Shown piece by piece: positions 20,639 to 33,000 of a stretch of DNA of 64,000 nucleotides (the stretch's first letter is position 1; every line of letters begins with the position of its first letter). The DNA is taken from positions 62,001 through 126,000 of the forward strand of contig JAEVLN010000047.1 of assembly GCA_018350325.1 (NCBI GenBank). The letters are read 5' to 3'. Source of the DNA: Globodera rostochiensis (Eukaryota > Nematoda > Chromadorea > Rhabditida > Heteroderidae). Under the pieces are notes generated by a model, which saw only the letters and a list, made by a program, of their open reading frames with translations, was not told the DNA's origin and did not search any database. A program made the position numbers and the translations under genes.

Positions 20639-21106
20639 CTAATCGCTGTCATCCTCATCATAGTCGCTATTGTCATATTATTGTCATCTGTCATGCTGTT
20701 TCATCATTTGTCACATGTCATAGTCATACTGTTTGGCATAATAGTCATCGTCCTTGTCATCTATTTGTCAGACATGGTTATAATTAGTCATACTTAATCA
20801 TACAATAGTCATTATTTTCTAGGCATAGTTTCTCATACAATCGTCATAATGAGTTCATTATTAGACATATTTTGTCATAGTAGTCATACTGTTTGTCACA
20901 CTTAGTAATAGTGTGTCTCATACCATAGTCACAAATGGTCATACAATTTTAATACTGTTTATCATAATACTCATACTTTTGTCATACTTTCTCATACCTG
21001 AGTCATAATAGCCATAGTTTTCATACAATAAGCATAGTTTTTCATAATATGTCATGCCGTAGTCATATAATTTGTCATACCGTGGTATCATATTGTCATA
21101 CCCTAA
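20639..21106 (-). pseudogene. Decayed Tyr/Asp/Lys-rich repeat gene, right arm
   Basis: Inverted copy of 15808-16278. On the plus strand it is seen as recurring GTCATA words. I noticed no differences from the left copy, so every frame break is shared by both arms. Confidence 0.4.
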
Positions 21107-21239
21107 TATCTAGACACCGTTTGACCCGCGTCATGGGTCCTTAATCGTTTCTTATTCGCAACCCTCTGACCCCACCTTTTTTCTTAATAGGCATTCACCT
21201 TTTGAGCTAGCTTCTTCGGTATGGAATAAATACCCCATT

Positions 21240-22323
21240 CTATTTCATTTCAATATCCGTATCTTTTACCCAGCTATCTGGTTTGTTTGTGTCTGCCAAC
21301 CATCGTACAAAATGTTCTTTGACCCCTTTACGAACTCGCGTTTTTAATATCACCGCAAGTCTGGAGTCCTCTGATACTTTTACAAGTTCCTGATTATAGA
21401 AAATTCCCTTGATTAAGTTATCGTCAAAATCTTCAATACGGTAAGATTGGGGAACGGTCGAAAGGACTTTAGCAATTTTAAATATTTCTTCTGTAAAATT
21501 TGGATAATACCCTTTTGCAAATACACCTTTTTCTTTTGTAATCCGAACGGTGTCCCCGACCTTAAATTTCGATTCGTTTTGTGGTTCTTCCTTTTCACCA
21601 TATACTTTCTCCCATAGTGCTCTGGCGTTTTTAAACGTTACATCTGTTGGCTTCATGCCGATTGTTCTGTGTACACTATTATTAATATTTTTAATAATTT
21701 TATCAATAACATCAATCCACCTCTGGGTATTGTTTTGGGTAAAATATCTATAGAGACGCTCCTTTATTGTCCGATTCGCCCTCTCCACCACGCCGGCGTG
21801 AAGATGGGGACTATGCATTACATGTTTTATTATTGTTTTGTCCTCGAAATATTTTTTCATCTTGTTTGCTTGGAATTTTAGACCGCTATCACTATATATT
21901 TTCATAGGTAAAACATTGGCCTTTTTGAATACCATTTCAAAAGCCTCTACGCATGTCTTCACTTTTCTTCGACTTTACCGGAGCAACAAAAAGCATTCGA
22001 CTCAGAACATCGATGCATACTAGTAAATATTTAAATCCATTATTTTGTTTTGTCAGTTGATCAAAAATACAAAGATCACATTGCCAGTCAGTGTGAAAGC
22101 CGCTAGGGACAGTCTTTAACTTTGGAAATCTTTTTTTAATAGGTTTATGGAGCGTGTATGTCCTTTGTTTTTCGAGAAAATTGGTAACATGCTCCATTTT
22201 AATTTTTGGATTTATCTTCCTTGCTTCCTCTAAAGTTTTATTTACCCCCGCAAAACTTGCTGGAGACTTGAGGTCGTAATAGACCTTTTCCAGTATTTTA
22301 TCTACCTTGCTCATATTTCTCAT
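21240..22323 (-). pseudogene. Polinton-type integrase with chromodomain, right arm, frameshifted
   Basis: Second copy of the integrase at 14594-15677, with the same length (1,084 bases), start context and frame break (21940-21974). Two residue changes separate the copies. The Glu two residues after the Gly of the YSDSG motif is Lys here (codon 21876-21878), a position strongly conserved next to the second catalytic Asp in rve integrases. A Glu in the segment before the chromodomain is Val (near 21353). The catalytic Asp, Asp and Glu themselves are unchanged. The Lys change probably weakens this copy further and looks like drift after insertion. Confidence 0.85.
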
Positions 22324-22357
22324 AATAATATTATAATTTTTATTTATGTGTTTATCT

Positions 22358-22365
22358 TTTATATA
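22358..22365 (-). promoter_or_regulatory. TATA box of the right-arm integrase gene
   Basis: Inverted copy of 14552-14559, 42 bases (start to start) from the ATG at 22323. Confidence 0.55.
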
Positions 22366-22570
22366 CGCTAAGATCGTGCGCGTTGGTAGATGTGAATAGA
22401 GGGGGTTGGGGGTATGTGGGAGGGAAGAGAGGGAAGGGACTTGGGATTCGTGAGGCAAAATTTGGGGCCAGATCAGTACCGTTTCATACATTTAAAAAAA
22501 ATTGGCGCTCGGTTGGCCGCTGTACCGGGATGTTTCTTCTAATAAATCGGGCGCTCACGGCGCTCAGATA

Positions 22571-22694
22571 GCCTCCGGGAGGGAGGAAAGGTGTGTGCGC
22601 GGGAAGGGGGGGGGCTCGCTCGGGAGTTAGGAAAGGAGGGAAGGGATGGGGAAGGGAAGCGCTGGGGGAAGGAGGGGAGGGCAGTCCGGAAATT
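22571..22694 (-). other. G-rich terminal tract, right arm
   Basis: Inverted copy of 14222-14345. Here the plus strand is the purine-rich strand, with many GGG runs and quadruplex-forming potential close to the element's end. Confidence 0.6.
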
Positions 22695-22720
22695 CCGGAA
22701 ATAGTGGTTCCAACACTGCT

Positions 22721-22726
22721 GACAAC
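22721..22726. repeat. Target-site duplication of the Polinton-like element, right (gacaac)
   Basis: Identical to 14190-14195. Confidence 0.85.
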
Positions 22727-22759
22727 CCAAAAAAGTCCATAATTGCGTTCAGATTGTGA
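22727..22759 (+). pseudogene. 3' part of the split host exon
   Basis: Ten codons (PKKSIIAFRL) and a TGA continue in frame from 14118-14195 when the element and one duplicated hexamer are ignored. An AATAAA at 22918-22923, about 160 bases downstream, could be the gene's poly(A) signal. The protein is not recognised. Confidence 0.4.
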
Positions 22760-22833
22760 AAATAGTCTATCAATTTGAGTCCCATCAATTATCGTCTTAT
22801 CCTATTAGGCATTTTGTTGCGCTGCTGTTCATT

Positions 22834-22905
22834 TCGCCTACAAGTCTAAAAAGTACCATGTCCCCCGCCTACAAGTAAATGAGTACCATTTCGCCTAAAA
22901 ATTTA
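22834..22905 (+). repeat. Short tandem repeat
   Basis: Two units of CGCCTACAAGT...AGTACCAT (starts 22835 and 22866) and a partial third (22892). Confidence 0.5.
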
Positions 22906-25900
22906 AAAAATCGAGGAAATAAAGCCGAATTTTTTTTGTTAAGTTGAAGGGGTGCACGACGCTGACAAATGAGTCCGGTGCGTGCTTTTAACCGGTTTGG
23001 GGGAAACCAACAGTAGAACAGTAGTATAAGGTGCAAGAGTTTTTTTAAGGAGAAAAGTTCTTTACGACAAAGTGTCTATTTTTTACAATTGGCCAAAAAT
23101 TGGAATTCGTCAATTTCATGAAAAGTCATTCAATTCATGAAACGTCGGCAATTTAAAATCGACAAAAAGAGTATCAGAGAACTGTCAAATCAAAAGCAAA
23201 AATTGCTATCTTTGCGATAGATAGGTTGTGATTTGTGAAAAATAACATTACGAACTGAACCAAATATTTTGGAAATAGTGTTGCAAAAATTCTGTCCTGA
23301 TAATAAATTTTGTTATTTTAATTTTAACAGAAAAGAAATGTGGCATAATACAACGCAAGTGGATAAAAAAGTTGATTTATGGTCCGTAAAGTAATAAAAT
23401 CGGATTTTAGCGTACCAAACGAACAAAATATTTTTGGTCATAGTGTTGAAATAAAATAATAATAAACAATAAGCAATAATAAATCATTGATTGGAATTTA
23501 TTTTACTTATAAAAAATAACTGTTTTTAATATTTTTTGACATAGCTTTTTTTATCATTTCATTCCGATTTGATAATGATAATGGTAATAATAACTACATT
23601 CATTATCGTAAGCAAATTCATTTTTTATATTTCAATTACACTAAAATATTAACTTTAATAAAAGTTTGTTAATAAACACGTGGTATTTTCACTGTACGCC
23701 TTGGACTATCTATTTTTACATAGTTGAGAATGGAATAAAAACTTTATTAGTAAATAAGATTTTCATTACATTAAGACTATATTTGATTAAAGATATGTAT
23801 ATTTTTGTTCAATTTATTCGGAAAAATTCTGTCATTTATTTTTAAACAATTTTGATTTAATATGCTGGATTTAGTGTGTTACACATATTTGGACGTAAAT
23901 TCCAACGATCGCTATGCTTATTTTTTGGATTAATTTCAGAAATCAATTTGGCCAGCGACCGGCACTCAAAATTATGCAAGCAAAATCTTTTTAAAAAATT
24001 TATTAAATTTTGACAATATAAAGAAAGCAATGAGTGTTGAAGTGGCATTGAAACGCTGTATCATCAAGCCTCCACTATGTTTTTTATGAAAAAATTAAGT
24101 TTGTTATAAGGAATTATTAATTTAAAAAATTTACTTCAACAAGTAAAAGTCTATAAAAAAAATTTAGAGTAAAATTAATTTTTTTTTATTAATCTTTTTT
24201 ACGCATAAATTGAGAAGATTTGGTCCGATTTAGCACATTTTTTAGTCCATATTTTAGCACTTTTTGGGGTTTTTGGTCCATATTTTGGGGGTTCTTAGTC
24301 CATATTTGACGTTTTTTAGTCTATATAATCTCGTCTCTACTCATCACTAGTCTTGAGGAAACTCCGGAAATTGATTCGGTGCGCTCGAAAATTTGGAAAT
24401 TTAATAATCATTCATTCCCTGTATGTGAGCAAAATGACTTTTAAAATACAAAAACTTTTCAATGATTTTTTAAGGTTTATTCGTTATCTCCAAGCTTTAC
24501 AAATTCATTAAAAATTAATCGTTTAAAGAAAAGAGATAAAAAATCAATAAAAATGGCAAACAATGAAAAGGTGTATGCAAGGTTTTTAAAATACAAAGAT
24601 GAATTTTAAAATCGATTTTAGATGGGAGTAATTATGACTTTTGTAAATGTCCTCGATCAAGTTTCAATCCAATTAGCAAATAATTGGTGGCAAATTCGAG
24701 CTGTGATTGATTGGTTTCTAGTGTGTCAATAATTTATATATTAAAGTCAAATACAGATAAATCTAATTAAATAAAATGGGAATGAATCATAACGAAATAA
24801 GAAATATGAAACTAGAGAAAAATATGAAAGGATCGTCTCTAACAAATAATACATTTTTAAAAAAGCAAATTAAATAAATAAACAATGCAAATATAACTAA
24901 ATGATTAAATAAGATAACTAAAATATATACAGAAAATTTAATTTTAATTTAAACAACATTGATAAATTGATAAATGGGTATAAAATTAGAGCCTCCATTT
25001 TACAAACAAAATAATAAAGGATTTAAAATTATAAAGCATTGAAAAATAAATAAGATAATATAAAAAAACAACGAGAAGTACTTCCCGAGCCCCACAACAA
25101 ACAACCGAAATCAAACCTATTTACCCAAATCAGAATCAGACTGAGTGCGAAGGACAAGTTCCGGCCAAAAAACACAAACGAGCTCTAGACACCGTCAATC
25201 AACGTCCTCGCCGACTGGGGCAATGTTTACTAATTAATAACAAAATATTATATCCAAAAAGAAATAAATCTAAATGAAAAACTATAAAAATCTAAAAAAA
25301 ATATCAAATAAATTAAATTAATTTTTTGCGTATAAACCCAATGGATTTCCCCTAGGTTATTCACAATTCAGTTCTCAATCCAATTCCTTCATCTGCGCCA
25401 AATGAACCATTTTTTGAAAATAAAAAGTAATAATAAATTAATAATAAAATGATACAGAGACTAAAAATTTGAAGTGTTACTTTATATATTTTACCTTTGA
25501 TAGATTACACCAAAATCTTTTTGTAATAAATCAGATCAGTTTAATTTATAATAAAATAAAAGATATTAATGTGACACATTAAAGACGCAATACATCAGAA
25601 ATATATAACTAATAAATTTCATTTTGTATACAAATAATTTATACACATTATTGCCGTCAGAGCGATAAACTTACAAAATGATTTTTGCTTAGTTCAATAA
25701 ATTACCTTACTATTTTTATCTGTTTATCTTAATAGTAGGTTAATAATATTATAAAAATTAAAACAAAAATCACCTAACATTATTAAAGTGATATTAATGT
25801 AAAAGACTATAAAAATGGTAAAACCCAATTAAATACAATAGTTATTTAAATACATACAGAAAACTAAACGAACAAACGATTAAAATGATCTTGTTACATT

Positions 25901-26067
25901 AAAATTGTATATTTAAAACAAAGTTTTAATTGAATGAAGTGGGAAAGCGAATTCCCCCCTCCTTTTTTTAGATATGTTCCCGTGTAATTCCACACAACAA
26001 GGTGCGAACGCTCACCAGCGGGTATGTTTGTAGCAAATATCTAAACTGTGAACTAACATGAAATAAA
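22906..26067. other. AT-rich noncoding DNA
   Basis: No gene can be supported. A 63-codon minus-strand frame at 23857-24048 is slightly GC-richer than the surroundings, but I recognise no domain. A repeat of TTTAGTCCATATTTT-like words lies at 24221-24333. Confidence 0.45.
24221..24352. repeat. TAGTCCATATTT repeats, possible transposon end
   Basis: Five degenerate units of (T)AGTCCATATTTT spaced 21-32 bases are followed by ctcgtctctactcatcacta. Subterminal repeats leading to a terminus of this kind are typical of hAT elements. I could not find the other end or a target duplication. Confidence 0.35.
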
Positions 26068-26160
26068 AGGACGATTCGTTCCCCCCACCCCCCCCCCCCC
26101 CCCGATTCGTTGCCCACCCCCTTACCCCGATTCGTTCCCTTTACCCCGATTCGTTCTCTT
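26068..26160 (+). repeat. CCCCGATTCGTT minisatellite
   Basis: Four copies of CGATTCGTT are separated by C-rich spacers of variable length, including a run of 16 C at 26088-26103. The later units have a period of about 19 (CCCCGATTCGTTCCCTTTA). Confidence 0.7.
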
Positions 26161-26787
26161 TAAAAAGTTTTTTTTTTCGACTAATTGTTCGAATTTTGGG
26201 TCCTGGGTTCGACATATGCAAAAAAGAAACCCGGATTCGTGTTCAACTCACGTGTTTGTCCGATTTTTTTTATTTTTAAATTTTTTGGCCATCTACTTTT
26301 TTAAGACTTGGCCAATCGCAAAACTTTGGCTTAACTATAGCTTCAACTCAAAAAGAGCTTTCGAAAGGGATTTAATTTGTCTGAATGGGTTAAGTTTGAA
26401 GTCAGTTAGCCCCCGCGAAGCTTCCCACTTCACATTACCGAAACGGACTCTCTAAATTTATAAAAATTTAGGTATGAAAAAGGAGAGTAATAGTCAGATA
26501 AAATCAAAAAAATTCAATAATATAATAAAAAGAACGCATAAAATACAACATTTATTCTTGGATCAAAGCAATTAAAAACCGAATCAACCTTGATTAATGT
26601 ATAATATTTAAAAATTGAGGTGGTCGTTTCCTTGACCGTGCCCAGATATCTTGCCTTTAGGCTTGTCATTAGATTATTATAACGTTGAAATGCTCCATTT
26701 CTATAATATTTGTTAAAGCTTAATCATTTAAATTTATAATAAATTGTTATTATATACTTGCCACTTGCCACTTTCCATCGCTCTTTA
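26161..26787. other. No supportable gene
   Basis: A 79-codon plus-strand frame at 26216-26455 starts beside the minisatellite and has no recognisable domain. A tRNA B-box-like gggttcgac occurs at about 26206. Confidence 0.4.
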
Positions 26788-27024
26788 ACTCAAACGTGCC
26801 GGGCATCCTTTTGCCACACCTGTAATTTTATTTTCTATAATTTACTTTTTTAAGTGAATATGTATTATGTAATGGATTCGACTCTTTTCCAAGAGATCGG
26901 GCTCAATAAGTGTTTTTTTAATTAGATTTTTTGACCACGACACGCCGGTTTAGGTAATCGCAAGCGTGCAAACATACGCAGATGAGCCAGTGCCAATTTT
27001 CTGCAGGTGCGTTATTGCGGTTTT
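26788..27024 (-). repeat. Dispersed repeat A, copy 2
   Basis: Inverted relative to 3666-3982. The most strongly matching blocks are the GC-rich start (on the minus strand cgcacctgcagaaaattgg) and the end (acaggtgtggcaaaaggatg). Confidence 0.7.
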
Positions 27025-30000
27025 TAATATAGTTGTAATTTTTTAAATAATAGTAATCACTAGGTTGGCGTTGTGTGCTGAGAATAATTAATATGTATTT
27101 TGTTTTGGTAATTAAAAATTAAAAAAAATCCAATAACAATTTCAAGTCAAGTCGAAGTTAAATATATTTTAAAAACCGTTAAAAAGTATTTATAAAAAGA
27201 AAAACTACACTTGTGATCATGAATTCTTTTTGTCTTGCAAATTAATTAATGATTTAATAAAAAATAAAACTTCCAATTATTAAGATCATTAAATAATTTT
27301 ATAAAATAACGATTGTTGGCAATATCTTATCTTCACAATTTTTTATAATTTGTTTTTTTGGTATTAATAAGACGAATAGCACTTTATATTCAATTGTCAA
27401 TAACTGCTAAATTTTGCAGATAAAAATTATTTTTTAATGTTATTTAAATAAATATTAATTATTTTAATATACTTTAGTAAACTTATTTTATTATATCTTA
27501 AATTTAAAATGTATTTTTTTATTTAGTTTGAGGCATCTGCGTGTGAATTCGTTACGTAACAAATTTCTTTATTTAAAAGAACAAATATCAATATGTTTGC
27601 TTCAATGGAACAAATAATACCTTAATAATTTGTAAATTATTTCTCTTTTCTACTAAATAATACAAAGCGATAAAGCCAAAATGTGCGAAAAAACGAATTA
27701 TTTTATGTTTGAATTAATAATAAATGACTGGAACAAAATGCGGATGTCACGGCCCGACAATGGCACAAAGATTTTATTCATTAGTTCATCACAAACAGTT
27801 GGCATAATTTTTATTATTTATAAAACAATTTTTTTTTGGTTTTTGTCATGCATGAATCTAGATAAGTTGTTCTTCGCTCTTCCTTGCCGAGAAAAGAAAT
27901 CATACAGCAAATAGTTTGCCTCTATTTAAAATATTATTATTTATATAGTTTTATATATAGGTGTTTATTTTGCTTCATTTCATTTTTTTATTTGTGTCAC
28001 ATTTTTTAGTGTTATTTATTATTAATTTAAATATATATATAGGTAATTCGTTTTTTCAAGTGAGTGTTCCAAATACGTCTTGCTAATCTAATTTAAATTT
28101 TTGTTTCTATTTGAGGCTATATTTTAAATCCCAATTGGCTTTTTTGATTAATATTAGATAAATATTGTCTTTTATTAACTTAAAATTTTTTGATTTGACT
28201 AATGAGGAGACATTGTTGAAGTTGGAAGCGACCGCTTGTTTTGGGTTTTTCAATTGTAATTTATCAATCAAATTAATAAAAAAAGATAATTTGCTCATAT
28301 GTGTTTTAAAGTCATATATTAACGGTTAATATTTGAACTGGGTTTCAAAATTTGCAAATATTAATATTAATCCACTTGTGTAGTGTAGCGTTTGAACAAC
28401 AGAAAGTGAATGTTTGATCGTTTTATTTTCAAGATGTATTTAAAATTAAAATTGGTAAGATTTTTATATTTTGTTTCTAGCTCCCAAAACTCGGGTTCAT
28501 AAGAATAGGTGCAAAAAATGCGTGTTAGCCCTATTTATGCATTTTTTTTTAAATTCTTCTGATTTTCTGAGCAAAAAATAGGGAATTTAGTGATTTTTAA
28601 GGTTTTATTTTGTTTTTAATTATTTTTAGTTTTATATACAGCCTTTTTCTTCGTGCGCTATGATAATGACAATTAAGTTTACCTTTTAAAATATAAATTA
28701 AATATAATTATTTATTACCATTTATAATACAGTTTTTCATAACAGTCAAATGCCTCCAACGCCCATGGTCCTTCTTCTTCGTCCACATGTCCTGGAGACA
28801 AACGTAGCATTTGCGAAGCTAAAATAGTATAGCGTCATAAGTTTGGAATAAGCCGTCGAAGTCAAAATTTTAATTTATGTTTATAAATATTTAAATACTA
28901 TACTATAAATATGAAAATCTTACGTGGATGGATTTTGCATTATCTCGGTCTCTCTATATAAATAAGCAGATATTTATTCCATGTTCGATAAGTCGAATTG
29001 GTTTATATTTTAAATTATAAATTTAATCGCACTCCATCCATCAATGCGTTTGCTACGACCAACAATTCTTTTCTGGAAATTTTAAATCATTTTCGTTTTA
29101 TGTATTTTCAAACGTTTCACTAAATAATAAATCTTTTTTACTTCGGTAGGATAATACCTTGAATAAATATATTTATTTATTAATTTTTATGAATAACCTG
29201 TCGGGTTGTTGTCCATTTCTTATTAATTTAACTTTAATATGTAAAATTTTTTTAGATAAATAGTTAGATTTTTTCATTTCAATTTTAATTAAGCATTATA
29301 TTTTGATGGATATCACTGCATTTATAGAACCCATAGACATACAGAACACGATTGTATGCCCTCGTGGGCACTCACCATGGCCATGTTGTGTTAAATAAAA
29401 CGATGTTTTTAATAGTCTAAATAATAAATATTCCTTTACATGGTTGTTTATTAGATCAGTAAAAAATCGAAGAAAGCTTTATTGTTGAGTTTTATCTTTA
29501 TTCGATAAAAATTAATATTTATAGCAAAATTAATTTTGGATACAACAGATATATTAATCAACAAAAAAGCTTGAACGCGCAAATGCATATAAAGTATATG
29601 TCGTTTGGACGAAAAAAAATTTTGAATTGTTATTTTAAAAATAATCGAAATTTTGAACAACATTATCCCCTTCTTCACCATCTACTTAACACGTGTATAT
29701 AACGTGTAAAACAATCCACATACATTTCGTTTTTTATTTAGCCAATATTTAGATAGCTGTACAAAAAAGTACGAATTAATTAATATAAAATTTTATATTT
29801 TACATAAAAAGATTAAAGAAGGCGCGCATCGGTCGGATTATTTCAATTAAAATAACAATTTTCTTGAAAGTTAACCTACTTATAAGAAAGACAAAAAAAC
29901 AAATCATTTTGTTATATACTTTTTAAATATTCTTTAATTATTTTAAGGGAAAACACACTCTGAAGCTTTTATCATTTAATCTGCCTAATTAGAGTTAAAA

Positions 30001-33000
30001 ATTTAAAATGTAAATTAAAAATGTTCGTGACAGTAATAAAAAAAATATTTGTATAAATTAACGAGCACGCTAAATTAAAAAAATGTAAGATACGCAATGA
30101 ACTCGTTGATTGACCCGGTAGAACAACCTCCATTGCTGAATAATTATAAAAATGCAATGGCAATTTAAAACATTATCTAAAAATTAAATGGTTAATTTTA
30201 TTGATTAAAAATAAAAAAAAAACATTAAATAAAACAAAACTAAACAAAATAAAATAAATATAAATTTCATAATAATATTAAATAATTTTTTGAAATTTGA
30301 AAAATAAATTTAAATTAAACGACTATAATTATTTAGTATATAATTACTAAATCAAATATGACAATAAATTATTTTTCATAAAATATTTTTAAAAAAATAA
30401 TAACTCATACCTTAATTTATTGCAGCTGATGCGTGTTTAATATTAGATAATAATCTTATTATAGTTTTAAAAATTAATTTAAACATTTGCTGTTCACAAA
30501 GTGTAGGGTCACTTTCACAACAATCTGCCAATTTTCCAGGGAGGCTATGGCATAATTGTCGAACATACTTGTCAGATATCGAATCATCACATTTTATTTA
30601 AGAGCTAAACTAAATATGGCAAATATTCATTACTTAATAAATATGTAAAATAAAATACGCAAAAACAAAAAATTATATAACATTAAAATTTTACAATAAA
30701 ATAAGTTTTTTTAATTTAAAATAAAAAACTGAGATAATTTAAAAAATAATCTCCTAAACAAACCTAAGAAAAACCCGAAATTAAAATTTTTATCAAATTC
30801 AAAAACTAATAATTTTTGGCAAGAAGTATTGATAACATTATAAAGATTTGATTGATATTATGAAGCATTTTCTATCAAATCAGTTAATGCTAAAAAAGCT
30901 GTCGAAAATGAAAAAATCTAAAAATATTATTTTTACAAGATTAAAAGAAACCGAAAATGAAGTATTTTATAAAATATAATAAATTTGTATTTGCAACTGT
31001 TGTTAAATTTAAACGAATACATAAAATTAATGATTACCGTACTTAAATAATAATTAGCTTTATCGTCAATAAAAATGAAATAATAAGACTATATGTATTT
31101 TCTTTTCAAATTAATTTTATTGTAAGTAAAAAAATTATTATAAATAAAACATAATCGAGGCTAAATTTTCTACAATTGTTTATAATTAATTTTGTAAAAA
31201 ACTTAAGTTTAACAAAGTTGTTATTCATTTTATATATTTTTTAGAATCACTGACTCATTGGGTGAGGACAACACAAATTTCGATTAACGAGTTTAGCAAA
31301 AAGATTCTGTGTCAAAGTTTTAAAAAGTGCTTTAAAGCATTAATAGACCGGCAGAAAACGGTCAACATTATACTCCTAAGAACGGATGACATGTTAAGTA
31401 AATAAAATTAAAAACAAATTTATTCCGAATCAAATTATATATTAAAATATTTTTAATGTAAAAACTTATATAAAAAATTAAATTAATATGAAGCAGAAGA
31501 GTGACTGGGCAAAACTTAGTGGAGGCTACGAGGGAAAACACACGTTATGAAAGGGAGCAAAATCGATATGAAATAAACAAACATTTCTTTTAAAATTTAA
31601 AACAATAAAGAAATTAAATAATTAATTGATGCTCACCTGGCACATTTTTGTCACGTTGGCTAACAATTACGAATCTACATTTCATGCGAATATAATCTTA
31701 AAACAAAAATATGATGGAAAGAAAACAAATAAAAGCTTACCTTATAATCCGGTAACGTCGATAATTATTAAGAAAAGAAATGATAGAATTTTTAATTCTG
31801 TTGATTTATCCCATTAACAGTTTAATTATAAAAATTTCAGGCATCAAATAAGTTGAGATGTCAATACTCCAGACTATCAAATTAATTAAAATATTTCTAA
31901 ACAAGTGATAATTACTTGCAAAGGATATTTCAACTGAAGGTGAGCATTGGAAAACTGCACAATTATTATGAATTAGCACTTAGGTATTTAAACTGTAAAA
32001 CAATGGTATATCGTATACAACTATTTGTAATTGCTATTATTGCAATATTTAAATATATATAGTTTTACTTTGTTTTGTTAAATTTATTCTAATCGTTTTT
32101 AGATTTACATTAAAAGATGTGCTTTTGGGGTCGAGATCTGATGAGTTGATGAATTTCTAATTTATCGCCATTTTCTTTGCTTTAATAAATTACTTATGCG
32201 AATTAAATAATTTGCGCTTATATATTCATATTTACAACAAAAATTCAAACTTGGCATTCCAATGTTTGTAAATAAAGATTTATTCAACTAATGCTAATCC
32301 ATTTTATAAAGTTTGAAAATAAATTCATATTTGAAAAATTTCTAATCATTCACATTAATAAAATCAATTTTTTTTTAAATATTACATTAATTAAACGAAA
32401 TATATTTAAGTGCGCCTCCGCTGACGTTCGCTCCAGGAGCGACTACGTTCTACGAAGACTATGTCCTGGGACCTGCAATAAAAAAAAATAAGTTACTACC
32501 AACTCATCTGGGATCCAAACAAAGCGTGCGGCGGTAGAATGCAAAACTACAGTTAAAATTCAGAACGTTAAAGAATCAAAGGCCATCTTTAATTAAAAAT
32601 TTGAATAAAATATCATATCTTCATAAAAATTGTTTAAAAAGAGACATAACTATAAGCTAATGCAAATCCCGTGAACAAAAACGCACTTTCTGACATGGTT
32701 GGCTTTAGCCAATTTTAATAAAAATCGATATTGAAATATAAGTATGCTTAATCATCAGTTGATTTTCTTTATAGAACTTTAAAAAAGACAAATTAAATGT
32801 ACAATTCTTAATGTAAATTTAAAATCAATAAAATGATTTAAAATAATCCCCCCTTAGCGTTTTTAATGTTTCTTTATTGTTTTTTTTGAGACCCAAGATT
32901 CCTTTGCGCAGTGTAAGTATTGTCTCCAGAGAAAAATTAAACTTTATTTAGAGGTCTTTTAGAAAGTCAAGGAATTGCGATGACTCATATGTAATTAATT

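Larger units (their letters stand above)
14196..22720. mobile_element. Reduced Polinton/Maverick-like element with 3.16-kb inverted arms
   Basis: The element begins AGCAGTGTTGG and ends CCAACACTGCT, with gacaac duplicated on both sides. AG...CT termini, a 6-bp duplication, and a DDE integrase with an SH3-like region and C-terminal chromodomain together identify the Polinton/Maverick (adintovirus-like) group. The architecture is atypical: inverted arms of 3,164 bp (14196-17359) and 3,165 bp (19556-22720) surround a 2,196-bp core. Each arm has an integrase gene. The core has a small hydrophobic-tailed protein, a 288-residue protein and a FLYWCH finger. I see no protein-primed DNA polymerase, packaging ATPase, cysteine protease or capsid gene, so movement and replication presumably depend on proteins from elsewhere. 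The near identity of the arms and the intact duplication suggest a recent insertion. Confidence 0.88.
19556..22720 (-). repeat. Right inverted arm (3,165 bp)
   Basis: This is the reverse complement of 14196-17359, with three small indels and about six substitutions. The match stops abruptly at 19556/17359 (shared word tacgtatttt), beyond which the core sequences are unrelated. Confidence 0.95.

Noticed and set aside
14196..22720. Inverted arms as an assembly artefact
   Set aside because: The arms differ at several positions including three indels, the core between them is unique, and both ends sit on one intact 6-bp duplication.
14196..22720. Tetrahymena-type Tlr element (also Maverick-related with long inverted repeats)
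   Set aside because: The genes here use TAG and TGA as stops and show no TAA/TAG glutamine codons, so a ciliate code is not supported.
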